A stretch of 35,375 bases of DNA from an uncultured Alphaproteobacteria bacterium (GTDB lineage Bacteria; Pseudomonadota; Alphaproteobacteria; Puniceispirillales; Puniceispirillaceae): contig CALEYP010000092.1 in the NCBI GenBank assembly GCA_937924895.1, positions 1 to 35,375 on the forward strand, in the 5' to 3' direction. Below, in pieces: positions 16,468 through 24,966 of this stretch. Numbering within the stretch: position 1 is the first letter of the stretch; each line of letters opens with the position of its first letter. The notes under the pieces were generated by a model that searched no databases, was not told where the DNA came from, and saw nothing but the letters and a program-made list of their open reading frames with translations. Made by a program: the position numbers and the translations under genes.

Positions 16468-17385
16468 ATGAGATTATTAGACCAGCTACATTATATCAAT
16501 ATTGTTGCGAAAACTAGTTAAATTCGTCGTCCTGAAGATAGGTTACACATTAACTCTACAGCATTAAATCGACGTATTTTAACGCTCGAAGAAGAATTGG
16601 GATGCCCGATTTTTGAGCGTTTGCCGCATGGGGTACGCCTTAATGTGGCTGGCGAATTACTCATCCAACATATTAGACGCAATATGGCTGATTTATCAAA
16701 AGTGACATCGCAAATCGCCGATCTATCAGGCATGCGGCGCGGCCACATACCCATAGCTTCCAATTCGGAAATTATTGCTGGTTTCCTGCCGCAACAAATT
16801 GCGCATTACAGGACATCATTCCCAGACATCTCTTTTGACGTTTTGCGCCGCCGCCCTGAACAAGCTTTGCAAGCACTCCAAGATTTTGAAGCAGACATCG
16901 CCTTTATTTTTGGCCCTATCCCGCCGCAAGATTTTCATAGCTTAGCATCGGTGGAGTTGGAGGTGCAGATAGGCCTTGCCCCTCACCACCCACTGGCAAG
17001 CCAGGCTCAGCTGTCTCTCTTGGACTGCCAAGATTATCCAGCCATCATGCCAGCGGAAGGGTCAGGGCTTTTTGATTTATTACAGGCAACGCAAGCGAAG
17101 AAGGGTATCCGTCTGCGGCCAATCATCTCGTCTGAATCCTTCGAATTTATTGCCCATTATCAATTATTTGAAGATGTGATTTCCTTCCTCGTTCCCATTG
17201 GGGATGATAGCCGCCTGCAGGATAGCGGTCGTATGGTTGTAAGACCATTAACCCATAGTGACAGAATCATGGGGCGGCTTCATATTGTTCAAGCGAAAGG
17301 CCGTGTACTTCCTGTTGCCTCTGCTAAATTCGCAGAAGACGTCATCCATAGATTAAGCACGCTCTATCCTGATGCTATCAGTTAG
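16468..17385 (+). pseudogene. LysR-family regulator interrupted by an in-frame stop (CbbR/cyn-like group unknown)
   Basis: Reading from ATG 16468 gives the first helix of a LysR protein (MRLLDQLHYINIVAKTS), then TAA at 16519-16521, then in the same frame IRRPEDRLHINSTALNRRILTLEEELGCPIFERLPHGVRL and a full substrate-binding domain to the stop at 17385. The stop sits inside the helix-turn-helix, at a place where related proteins read something like ETGSIRRAA, so one base change in a Ser codon such as TCA would explain it. The total frame of 305 codons equals a normal LysR length. The next in-frame ATG is at 16597 and would give 262 residues without the DNA-binding domain. It is divergent from glnK. 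A sequencing error is the main alternative; suppression or reinitiation is less likely. Confidence 0.75.
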
Positions 17386-17600
17386 CAAGGGTGAATGAAC
17401 AATCCGCTCTTGCCATGGCATGTCAAAATATCAGCTGTTTAGCCCCTTACAAAATAGCGATAGTCACGCACCATCTCCCATCGCCCAAAAAATCACCATT
17501 TGGTTCAAATTCATCTTGTTCCCATATCTTAACCGCCTCACAATATAGAGACGCTTATACAATGCAATAATAGCTTCTTCCTTTTGCAAGAGGGATACGC

Positions 17601-18491
17601 GTGAGAAAAGATGAAGATGGATCATTGATAACGCCCTGGGTCACGCCAGGACGGCCCATGCAGATGGGCCTGCGCTCTTGTTTTGAGAGTGATTGGTTAT
17701 TTGCTGATGATGCCTTTAACAAGCCGGGCGATACGCTGCGCCAAATGACCTTAAAAAGTAATCTGTGCCAATCCCGCCATGATGAAATCTTTATTGCACG
17801 GCCAGAGGCTCTTGAAGCGTCTAACGAATTATTTGAAATCGCAAGCCGCAACCTTAATCACTATCATGACCGGCAGGTAAGCCAACAACCGTCCCTGCAT
17901 CCGCTTGAGCGGATAGGTCGCGCGGTACCAGAAGATATACTGTTACTTGCCCCTATCCGCGACAAACACCGTTATAGATGGACCTTAAAAGCCGGATTAC
18001 TTGCCTTTCCCGCCCATTGGTCACTCGCTGAAAAAATGGACAAACCGCTATCGGCGATACATGACCCCGTTCCTCATTTAGATGAAGAACTAAGCCCTTA
18101 TATTGATCGCTTCTTTACCAATATGGTGCCGCATCTCATCAGCAAGCGCTATAATTGGACCCTGCAAATTGATGATTTACTTTTTGCGCCTCATCGCAGT
18201 GAAGATATCACACTTAATAGAGATGAGGTTGAAACACGGCTTTTTGTGCGTGTAGAGCGCCAAACGTTACGCAAATTACCTGAAAGCGGCTGGATTGTTT
18301 TCACTATCAGGACAAGCCTTGCCCCGCTTTCTTTTTGGCGAGATGAAATAGAGGCCCTGCAGGCGCTGCAAGAACAGATTGATGGTTTCAGCGATGACAT
18401 GCGGGACTATCGAAATGTGAAAAGCTATGAGGCAAGCTTGCGTCATTGTATTGCCGCGCGCGTCAAAGCGCATGAGGCAGAAGACCGTTAA
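17601..18491 (+). CDS. haem-dependent oxidative N-demethylase family protein (DUF3445)
   Basis: The 296-residue protein carries the signature segments of DUF3445: DKHRYRWTLKAGLLAFPAHW (residues 121-140), SLAEKMDKPLSAIHDPVP (141-158), YIDRFF, NWTLQIDD, and RVERQTLRKLP (217-227) followed by FTIRT. Characterised members are the alpha subunit of haem-dependent oxidative N-demethylase and the dimethylamine monooxygenase subunit, which use oxygen to remove methyl groups from secondary amines. The start is GTG with AGAGGG 6-7 nt upstream. Partner reductase or ferredoxin-like subunits are not adjacent. Its stop overlaps the stop of the convergent TRAP permease gene by TTAA. The substrate is an inference from the family; the demethylation genes elsewhere in the window support a methylated amine. 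Confidence 0.85.
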   Translation: MRKDEDGSLITPWVTPGRPMQMGLRSCFESDWLFADDAFNKPGDTLRQMTLKSNLCQSRHDEIFIARPEALEASNELFEIASRNLNHYHDRQVSQQPSLHPLERIGRAVPEDILLLAPIRDKHRYRWTLKAGLLAFPAHWSLAEKMDKPLSAIHDPVPHLDEELSPYIDRFFTNMVPHLISKRYNWTLQIDDLLFAPHRSEDITLNRDEVETRLFVRVERQTLRKLPESGWIVFTIRTSLAPLSFWRDEIEALQALQEQIDGFSDDMRDYRNVKSYEASLRHCIAARVKAHEAEDR

Positions 18492-19810
18492 AAGAGCATA
18501 TCAACGGCAAATAATGTCAGTGACGGGAAGCTAGCTAATAATACAACCCGCACTAAGTCACTCGCCACGAACGGCAACACACCTTTGAAACTCTCACTCA
18601 AAGGAACATCTTTTGCTAATTTATTAATAACGAATAAATTGAGGCCAACGGGCGGGGTAATAAGCCCCACTTCTACGACAATAAGAACAAGTACGCCAAA
18701 CCATAAGGCAGCCGCTTCTGGAGCAAGACCAAAATCCAAGGTTTGAAACACAGGAAAAAATACGGGAATGGTCAGGATAATCATTGATAAGCTATCCATA
18801 AAGCACCCCAAGATAAGATAAAGCACCAAGATAGCCGCTAATATGATATAGGGATTGATGGTTAAATCACCGACATAGGCAGCGGCTTCAAACGGCACTC
18901 TTGATAGGGCAAGGAAGCTGTTAAAAATAGCGGCGCCTAGCAAAATCGCAAAAATCATAGCTGTTGATGAGGCAGTTTCTAACACAGCTTCTTGGAAGCT
19001 CTGCCAGTTTAGCCCCCCATTAGCATAGGCATAAAGACCCGTGGCAATCGCACCAACGGCAGCCCCTTCAGTTGGCGTAAACCATCCTCGATAAATGCCG
19101 CCTATCACAAGCAAGAAGATACCAATCACTGGCCAGATGGATAACAACGCTTGCCATCTATCGCGCCAGCTCGCAGGTGGGATGGCGATTTCTGTCTCCT
19201 TCCCCTTAGTCATCAATAGATGCACAGTTAGCATATAGCCCGCAATGGCTAAGAACCCGGGAATGAAGGCTGCAATGAATAATTTTGCGATATTCTGTTC
19301 CGTTAAAATAGCATAAATCACAAGCACCACAGATGGCGGGATTAAGACACCTAGCGTGCCGCCAGCCGCCAAGACTGCGGTCGATAATCTATCAGAATAT
19401 CCTTGCTTGCGAAGCTCTGGCAACGCCACTTGCCCCATTGTTGCTGCGGTAGCAAGAGATGACCCGCAAATAGCGCCAAACCCGCCACAAGCAGCAATCG
19501 CAGCCTGTGCCACGCCGCCCTTGCGATGCCCCACAAAAGCTTTGGCAGATGAGAAGAGCGCTTGCGAGAGGCCGCCACGGCTTGCAAATTGCCCCATTAA
19601 GAGGAACATCGGGATCACGGACAATGAATAGCTTGAAAATGTCGAATAGCTGACATGTTTTAACTGAGCTAAGAACGGCGTCCAGCTGCCAAGGATAAGG
19701 AATTGCCCGATGACGCCAACGGCAAACATTGCGAGCATGATAGGCACACGCCCCAAAATGAATAGCAACATCACTGGCAGAGATATCAGACCTAATTCAA
19801 AAGCAGTCAT
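18488..19810 (-). CDS. dctM: TRAP transporter large permease (DctM type)
   Basis: The 440-residue integral membrane protein has the pattern of TRAP large subunits, with about 12-13 segments. Typical sequences include LFILGRVPIMLAMFAVG, VIPMFLLMGQFASRGGLSQALF, GGFGAICGSSLATAATMGQVALPELRKQGYS and GTLGVLIPPSVVLVIYAILTEQNIAKLF, and near the end VEVGLITPPVGLNLFVIN. It forms the sodium-driven transport unit with the DctQ protein. Its start overlaps the dctQ stop by 4 bp (ATGA), the usual coupling. The transported substrate is set by the DctP protein and is not known. Confidence 0.94.
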   Translation of the reverse strand: MTAFELGLISLPVMLLFILGRVPIMLAMFAVGVIGQFLILGSWTPFLAQLKHVSYSTFSSYSLSVIPMFLLMGQFASRGGLSQALFSSAKAFVGHRKGGVAQAAIAACGGFGAICGSSLATAATMGQVALPELRKQGYSDRLSTAVLAAGGTLGVLIPPSVVLVIYAILTEQNIAKLFIAAFIPGFLAIAGYMLTVHLLMTKGKETEIAIPPASWRDRWQALLSIWPVIGIFLLVIGGIYRGWFTPTEGAAVGAIATGLYAYANGGLNWQSFQEAVLETASSTAMIFAILLGAAIFNSFLALSRVPFEAAAYVGDLTINPYIILAAILVLYLILGCFMDSLSMIILTIPVFFPVFQTLDFGLAPEAAALWFGVLVLIVVEVGLITPPVGLNLFVINKLAKDVPLSESFKGVLPFVASDLVRVVLLASFPSLTLFAVDMLF

Positions 19811-20340
19811 GGCAAGGCCTTATCTGGTTGATAGGAAGCCGCCATCTTCACGCACGCCGCAATAGCAGCAATTGCCCAAAGTGAGGCTGGCACAAGAGAG
19901 GCCGCATAGCCCCACCAGACAGGGAACTGAATGATAAAGGTTGTTTCACCCCACTGCCATTTATCAACGAGTCCGAAATAGAGCTGGCGGGTAATCAGAA
20001 GCGCCATTATTGCCATACCCGCCTGGCTAATCACGGCAAGCCCCCATGCCAGAGGATAGGGAAAGCGGCGCGCAATCACATCAACACTCACATGTCCAAA
20101 GCGAAGCTGACAATAAGGAAGCGAGCAAAAAACGACAAAGGCCATGCCATGCTCTACAAGTTCAAAATCACCTTGAATTGGGCCAAATCCATAGGCATTG
20201 ATGCCGCGCCCTATCACTGACAGAACCGTCATTGCCGCAAGAGCTAATAGCACGATGCCGCCGATTTTAGCGGTTATCACCGCACATGCGTCAAGGCGAG
20301 CCCCTAATCTTATTATCAAAGCTGTCACAAGCGCATCCAA
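19807..20340 (-). CDS. dctQ: TRAP transporter small permease (DctQ type)
   Basis: This 177-residue protein has four membrane segments and the DctQ features: a first helix with IGGIVLLALAAMTVLSVIGR, then FELVEHGMAFVVFCSLPYCQLRFGHVSVDVI, and a final segment with WWGYAASLVPASLWAIAA. It pairs with DctM. The frame begins with TTG at 20340, without a clear ribosome-binding site. A GTG three codons downstream is an alternative. It is separated from dctP by a strong hairpin and overlaps dctM. Confidence 0.88.
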   Translation of the reverse strand: MDALVTALIIRLGARLDACAVITAKIGGIVLLALAAMTVLSVIGRGINAYGFGPIQGDFELVEHGMAFVVFCSLPYCQLRFGHVSVDVIARRFPYPLAWGLAVISQAGMAIMALLITRQLYFGLVDKWQWGETTFIIQFPVWWGYAASLVPASLWAIAAIAACVKMAASYQPDKALP

Positions 20341-20350
20341 AGATTAGTTA

Positions 20351-20387
20351 AATAAAAATCTGCCCCTCACATGGTCAGGGGCAGATT
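20351..20387 (-). terminator. hairpin between dctP and dctQ, terminator or attenuator
   Basis: A perfect 11-bp stem (20357-20367 with 20377-20387) encloses a 9-nt loop. On the minus strand it is followed by a T-rich tail, so it looks like a rho-independent terminator. Because dctQM lie just beyond it in the same direction with no other obvious promoter, it probably lets dctP be made in excess over the permease genes. Confidence 0.8.
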
Positions 20388-20416
20388 GTGAATTGTCAAT
20401 CACTGACAGAGCCGGC

Positions 20417-21442
20417 TTATTTTTCTGCGGCAATAGCTGCGCGCGCTGCCGCCACAAGACCAGCGCCATCTAAGCCTTTACCGTCCATTTCTGCAATCCA
20501 GCCATCAATCACAGGCTGTGATGCGGCTTGCCACACTGCTTTTTCAGCGGCATCTAAGAAGACCACTTCATTGCCTGAATCCTGTGCAATTTTTAGGCCG
20601 TCTTTATCAGCCTCATCCATTACCTTACCAAAGGCACGCGCCAAGGCGACACCAGAATTTGCATCAATGATCGCACGAAGGTCCGCCGGAATACTGTTAT
20701 ATTTGGCTTTGTTCATGATAACACCAAAGGTCGCTGTATAAAGACCTGTATCACCTTCAAATCCAGTATGCCCCTCTACAAGCTCAGCCACCTTTAAAGG
20801 AACTGATCCTTCATAAGGAATACCCGCCCCGTCAATCACGCCTTTTGACAGTGATTCTGGCACGGCCGGCACAGGCATACCGACAGGTGTTGCCCCAAGC
20901 TCTTTTAACATACCTGTAATCACACGTGTTGGACCACGAAGCTTTTTACCCTTCATATCGTCAAGTGATGTGATAGCGCCGCCCTTGGTATGAATAATGC
21001 CAGGACCATGGATGTGGAATCCAAGAGGATGAACATCTTTGAAATCATCCATACCATAGGCTTCCATATATTTCTGCAGGGCGACAGAGCCAGCCTCTGC
21101 ATTACCTGTCATGAAAGGCAATTCAAACGCTTCAACGGTCGGGAATAAGCCAGGTGTATAACCGAGCACTGTCCAAATAATATCAACCACACCATCACGT
21201 GCTTGGCCATAAAGTGATGGCGGTGAGCCCCCTAGCTGCATTGACGGGTAATGCTGAATTTCAATACGCCCATCAGATTCCGCTTCAATTCTATCAATCC
21301 AAGGCTGAATCCCTTGGCCTGGAATGGCTGAATGAAGTGGCAAAAACTGATGGAAACGAAGCGTTACCTCAGCGGCCTGAACACTCGCTGTCATAAAGCC
21401 AGCCGTGACGATAGCTGCAGCTGCAGCAAGGATGTGTCTCAT
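20417..21442 (-). CDS. dctP: TRAP transporter substrate-binding protein (DctP family)
   Basis: The protein has a clear signal peptide (MRHILAAAAAIVTAGFMTASVQA, cleavage near residue 23) and the DctP domain: TLRFHQFLPLHSAIPGQGIQPWIDRIEAESDGRIEIQHYPSMQLGG, MKGKKLRGPTRV with the conserved Arg that binds the substrate carboxylate, and LSKGVIDGAGIPYEGSV. The ATG at 21442 was chosen because GGGAG lies 6-7 nt upstream; it gives 341 residues and starts directly with the signal peptide. A longer frame begins at 21475. It captures an organic acid or related solute in the periplasm for the DctQM permease encoded next. Substrate unknown. Confidence 0.93.
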   Translation of the reverse strand: MRHILAAAAAIVTAGFMTASVQAAEVTLRFHQFLPLHSAIPGQGIQPWIDRIEAESDGRIEIQHYPSMQLGGSPPSLYGQARDGVVDIIWTVLGYTPGLFPTVEAFELPFMTGNAEAGSVALQKYMEAYGMDDFKDVHPLGFHIHGPGIIHTKGGAITSLDDMKGKKLRGPTRVITGMLKELGATPVGMPVPAVPESLSKGVIDGAGIPYEGSVPLKVAELVEGHTGFEGDTGLYTATFGVIMNKAKYNSIPADLRAIIDANSGVALARAFGKVMDEADKDGLKIAQDSGNEVVFLDAAEKAVWQAASQPVIDGWIAEMDGKGLDGAGLVAAARAAIAAEK

Positions 21443-21529
21443 TATTTTCTCCCTAAAATACGAGGCTCGCGACACGTTACTCGAACTTGCCCCCTAATCA
21501 AAGTCATTTCACGTGGTGGTATTGGTCTC

Positions 21530-22513
21530 TTAGCGACCTGTTGTGAAAATTGTGGCACCAGATGTTTGGCGCGTTGTCAAAGCTTCAAATGCGGTTGGCA
21601 CGTCTTTTAGATCAAATCTCTGATTGATATTCACAGAAATATGACCCTCAGCAATCATAGCCAGCATATTGGATGAGACTTCTTCTAGCTGGGCGCGACT
21701 CGCAATATAGCTGAACAAAATCGGACGCTGCGCATAAAGTGATCCATTTTTAGCCAAATCACCTGTGTTAAAGTTTTCAATTACGCCGCTGGATTGCCCA
21801 AAGGATATGAAATAGCCAAAAGTCTTCAAGGCTGCGAGTGAACCATGATAGGTGGATTGCCCCACTGAGTCATACACAACATCGACCCCTTCCCCTGAAG
21901 TGATCTCTGCGACAGCTTCGGCAAAATCAACCTCATTATAATTGATGACGTGATGATATCCGGCTTGTTTGGCAAGCTCAGCTTTTTCAGCGCTGCCGAC
22001 GGTACCAATCACTTCAGCGCCGATATGGTTCAGCCATTGACCAGCAATCAAGCCAACGCCACCAGCGGCCGCATGGAATAAAACTTTATCGCCAGGTTTG
22101 ACGGCAAATGACCGGTTAACTAGATATTCAACTGTCATACCTTTCAGCATCATCGCAGCTGCGACCTCATCACTAACACTGTCAGGCAGTTTGACGAGAC
22201 GATCAGCTGGCATCACACGCTCTTCCCGATAGGCACCATTTGGCGTGGTGTAAGCCACTCTATCCCCGATAGCGAGGCCTGTGACACCTTCACCAACCGC
22301 CATGATACGACCAGCGGCTTCGCCGCCTGGGATTTGCGGACCTGATTCAGGAAATGGGTACAGGCCAGATGTCATGTAAACATCAATAAAGTTCAAGCCA
22401 ACAGCTGTTTGTTCTACAACAACTTCGCCTGCTTGAGGAGCAGGTGTTTCAATATCCCGCCATTGCAAAACCTCAACACCGCCTGGTGTATCTGCACAAT
22501 ATGCATATGCCAT
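21530..22513 (-). CDS. NADPH:quinone oxidoreductase-like zinc-free MDR protein
   Basis: The 327-residue protein belongs to the medium-chain dehydrogenase superfamily, quinone oxidoreductase branch. It has GLNFIDVYMTSGLYPFP, PGGEAAGRIMAVGEGV, GDRVAYTTPNGAYREERVM, the nucleotide-binding FHAAAGGVGLIAGQW, and VVYDSVGQSTYHGSL. The zinc-ligand cysteines of alcohol dehydrogenases are missing, as expected for this group. A strong AGGAGAG ribosome-binding site precedes the ATG. It lies 87 bp upstream of dctP on the same strand and 71 bp after the beta-glucosidase gene. It may detoxify quinones or reduce an unsaturated carbonyl. The role in relation to the transporter is unclear. Confidence 0.88.
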   Translation of the reverse strand: MAYAYCADTPGGVEVLQWRDIETPAPQAGEVVVEQTAVGLNFIDVYMTSGLYPFPESGPQIPGGEAAGRIMAVGEGVTGLAIGDRVAYTTPNGAYREERVMPADRLVKLPDSVSDEVAAAMMLKGMTVEYLVNRSFAVKPGDKVLFHAAAGGVGLIAGQWLNHIGAEVIGTVGSAEKAELAKQAGYHHVINYNEVDFAEAVAEITSGEGVDVVYDSVGQSTYHGSLAALKTFGYFISFGQSSGVIENFNTGDLAKNGSLYAQRPILFSYIASRAQLEEVSSNMLAMIAEGHISVNINQRFDLKDVPTAFEALTTRQTSGATIFTTGR

Positions 22514-22584
22514 TTTAATCTCTCCTAATTGATATGCCCTTTATAGCAGGCAGATGAACGTTTGGACTTCTCTTCTCGCTGACT

Positions 22585-23943
22585 TTACTGGCTATGATGC
22601 GTTAATAGAGCATCCCGCCAAGCATGATAACTGGCTTTGGGAGTTCGTTTCTGGGTTTCATAATCGACATAAACAAGGCCAAACCGTTTGTCATAGCCAA
22701 AGGCCCATTCAAAATTATCAAGCAGTGACCAGGCAAAATACCCTTTAATATTGACACCAGCGTCACGTGCCTGACTAACAGCCGCTAAATGGGAGGCAAA
22801 ATAAGAGATACGCGCGTCATCGCGGCATGTGTCCCCCTGCCACTCTTCGGCATGTGCCATGCCATTTTCAGTGATATAAATCGGCAAATCTGGGCAATAA
22901 TCTTTATGAAGTCTTTCAAGGAAAAAGCGCAAACCTTCTGGTTCAATTTCCCAACCCATATCTGTTTTTGGTAAATCACCACGCCCGCAAGCAAAACCAA
23001 AATGCGGCTCTGTGGGATCCGGCGAGACAACTGACCTTGTGTAATAATTGACACCCGCCCAATCCAGCGGCTGTTGAATCAATTTTAAATCCTCTTCAAA
23101 CCCACGTGGCATGTAGGGCTCAAAGACTGACAGTACAGATGCCGGATATTGACCTTTAAAAATAGACTCTTCAAACCACCGGCTATAGGTGGCATCAAAC
23201 AGGTCGGCAGCGGCCATTGCCTCAGCGCTGTCATCAACTGGCACAGCATATTCCTTGTTTAACACACAGCCCAAATTGTGATGACCGGATTCCCGCATCA
23301 CTTGGATAGATAAGCCATGAGCTAGCTGAACGTAATGCATCGCTTTGGCGGTCGCATCAAGGTCACGCAATCCAGGGGCATGATGCCCCCAATAATGGCT
23401 TAGCCAAGACACACACCAAGGCTCATTAATCGGGGCAATGGTCGTAAGCCTGTCACCAAAGTGACGCATGATAATATCTGTATAATCAGCAAAATAATGT
23501 GCCGTGTCACGATGACGCCAGCCTTGCTTATCAGCTAAGCGTGATGGCAAATCCCAGTGATATAAGGTTGCGAATGGGGATAGCCCTCGTGCCAACATAC
23601 CGTCAATCAGTCGGTCATAAAAGGATAAACCATCGGGATTTATCTGATTATGTGCCTCTGGCAAAAGGCGTGGCCATGAGAAGGAAAACCGATACGCATC
23701 AAACCCCGCATCAGCAATCAGATCAAGGTCACTCTCATAGAGATGGTAATGATCACAAGCTACCGCGCCATCATGTCCGCCGGTAATAGCCCCCTCAATT
23801 TTCGCAAAATCATCCCAATGAGAGGAACCGCAATTGCCAAAGGCACTCCCCTCAATTTGATAAGAAGAGGTTGCAACACCAAACAGCATATCATCTTTCA
23901 AAGACGCGAACGCTCTGCCAAAATCAGTTATTTCGTGAGACAT
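22585..23943 (-). CDS. glycoside hydrolase family 1 beta-glucosidase
   Basis: The 452-residue protein has all GH1 hallmarks: the N-terminal FGVATSSYQIEGSAFG (residues 21-36), RFSFSWPRLLP, the acid/base glutamate in INEPWC (Glu174), the nucleophile in YITENGMAH (Glu359), and the C-terminal WSLLDNFEWAFGYDKRFGLVYVD. It hydrolyses beta-linked gluco- or galactosides, and with no signal peptide it acts in the cytosol on imported disaccharides. The ATG at 23943 has AGGGAG 8 nt upstream, while the GTG at 23952 is too close to that site. It lies 12 bp after the LysR gene and is probably cotranscribed with it. Confidence 0.95.
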   Translation of the reverse strand: MSHEITDFGRAFASLKDDMLFGVATSSYQIEGSAFGNCGSSHWDDFAKIEGAITGGHDGAVACDHYHLYESDLDLIADAGFDAYRFSFSWPRLLPEAHNQINPDGLSFYDRLIDGMLARGLSPFATLYHWDLPSRLADKQGWRHRDTAHYFADYTDIIMRHFGDRLTTIAPINEPWCVSWLSHYWGHHAPGLRDLDATAKAMHYVQLAHGLSIQVMRESGHHNLGCVLNKEYAVPVDDSAEAMAAADLFDATYSRWFEESIFKGQYPASVLSVFEPYMPRGFEEDLKLIQQPLDWAGVNYYTRSVVSPDPTEPHFGFACGRGDLPKTDMGWEIEPEGLRFFLERLHKDYCPDLPIYITENGMAHAEEWQGDTCRDDARISYFASHLAAVSQARDAGVNIKGYFAWSLLDNFEWAFGYDKRFGLVYVDYETQKRTPKASYHAWRDALLTHHSQ

Positions 23944-23955
23944 GTTTGGCACTCC

Positions 23956-24858
23956 CTAAAGCTCATTTTTGTGATAAGCATCCTCACTTAACACGTCAAT
24001 GAACAGTCTTACTTTTTGCGGTAAAAAATGCCGTTCTGGATAGATGACATAAACGGCCCGTTCTGGTGTCACGTGATAGTCAGGCAAAAGAGAGACAAGA
24101 CGTCCATCTGCTATTTCAGTCTGGCAGCTAAAATAAGGTAAAAGCGCGACCCCTACCCCAGCAAGGCAGGCTTCTTTCATCATAGTTGCGCTATTGGCAT
24201 AGAGAGCAGGTGAGAGAGATAGGCTCTGGGCTTGCCCTTCGGGCGTGCGATAATGCCAAAGCGACGGTGTTGGCGCATTGGAATAGCAGATCATTGGAAA
24301 ATGGGCCATATCCGCTGGCATTTCTGGCATCCCGTGGCAGGCAATAAAGTCTGGACTTGCACATAAAAGGATTGGGAAATCAGAAATTCGTTTGGCAATA
24401 AGCCCAGAATCTTCTAGCGCGCCAATGCGCACAATGACATCATAGCCTTCTTCAATCAAATGAACCCGCTTATCATCAAAATCAACATCTACGATGACAT
24501 CGGGATATAGGGCAGCATAACGCGCAATGGCAGGTGCCAGAAACTGCTCGCCATAGGACATGGGCACATTCACACGTAATTTACCCGTAGGTGCTGTTTG
24601 CGCATCAGCCAACTGGTCAAGTGTTTGGGTCAGGTAATCTTGGCTGTGATGCAAGGCATCCGCCAATTTCAACGCGGCTTCTGTTTGCGTTACTGTGCGC
24701 GTGGTGCGATGAAATAACCGTAAATTTAAACGGGCTTCTAATACTTTAATATGTTTTCCAACGGCCGCGCTAGAAATCCCAAGCACTTCTCCTGCCTTGG
24801 TAAAACTGCGGGTCTGAACAACAGCGCGTAGCGCCTCATAGGATGATTGCAAAAACAT
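23956..24858 (-). CDS. LysR-family transcriptional regulator
   Basis: The protein of 300 residues has an N-terminal LysR helix-turn-helix (YEALRAVVQTRSFTKAGEVLGISSAAVGKHIKVLEARLNLRLFHRTTR) and a substrate-binding domain with GKLRVNVPMSYGEQFLAPAIARY, YDVIVRIGALEDSGLIAKRI and CLAGVGVALLPYFSCQ. It resembles the DmlR/PgrR-like branch. Its start faces the azoreductase-pirin operon across a gap of about 108 bp, so that operon is a likely target. The downstream beta-glucosidase gene follows at 12 bp and may be cotranscribed. The AT-rich gap contains several possible -10 boxes, but no single operator stands out. Confidence 0.9.
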   Translation of the reverse strand: MFLQSSYEALRAVVQTRSFTKAGEVLGISSAAVGKHIKVLEARLNLRLFHRTTRTVTQTEAALKLADALHHSQDYLTQTLDQLADAQTAPTGKLRVNVPMSYGEQFLAPAIARYAALYPDVIVDVDFDDKRVHLIEEGYDVIVRIGALEDSGLIAKRISDFPILLCASPDFIACHGMPEMPADMAHFPMICYSNAPTPSLWHYRTPEGQAQSLSLSPALYANSATMMKEACLAGVGVALLPYFSCQTEIADGRLVSLLPDYHVTPERAVYVIYPERHFLPQKVRLFIDVLSEDAYHKNEL

Positions 24859-24966
24859 AATTATAAACTTTTGGTTTTAAGTGAACAAAATACATAGCCC
24901 TTTATATAACATATTTTTTCTTTAAATCTCACGTATCACAGAAATTTAATGAAACAGGATAATGAT

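Noticed and set aside
16518..16763. An 81-codon minus-strand frame inside the LysR pseudogene
   Set aside because: It is antisense to sequence that clearly reads as LysR on the plus strand and has no independent support.
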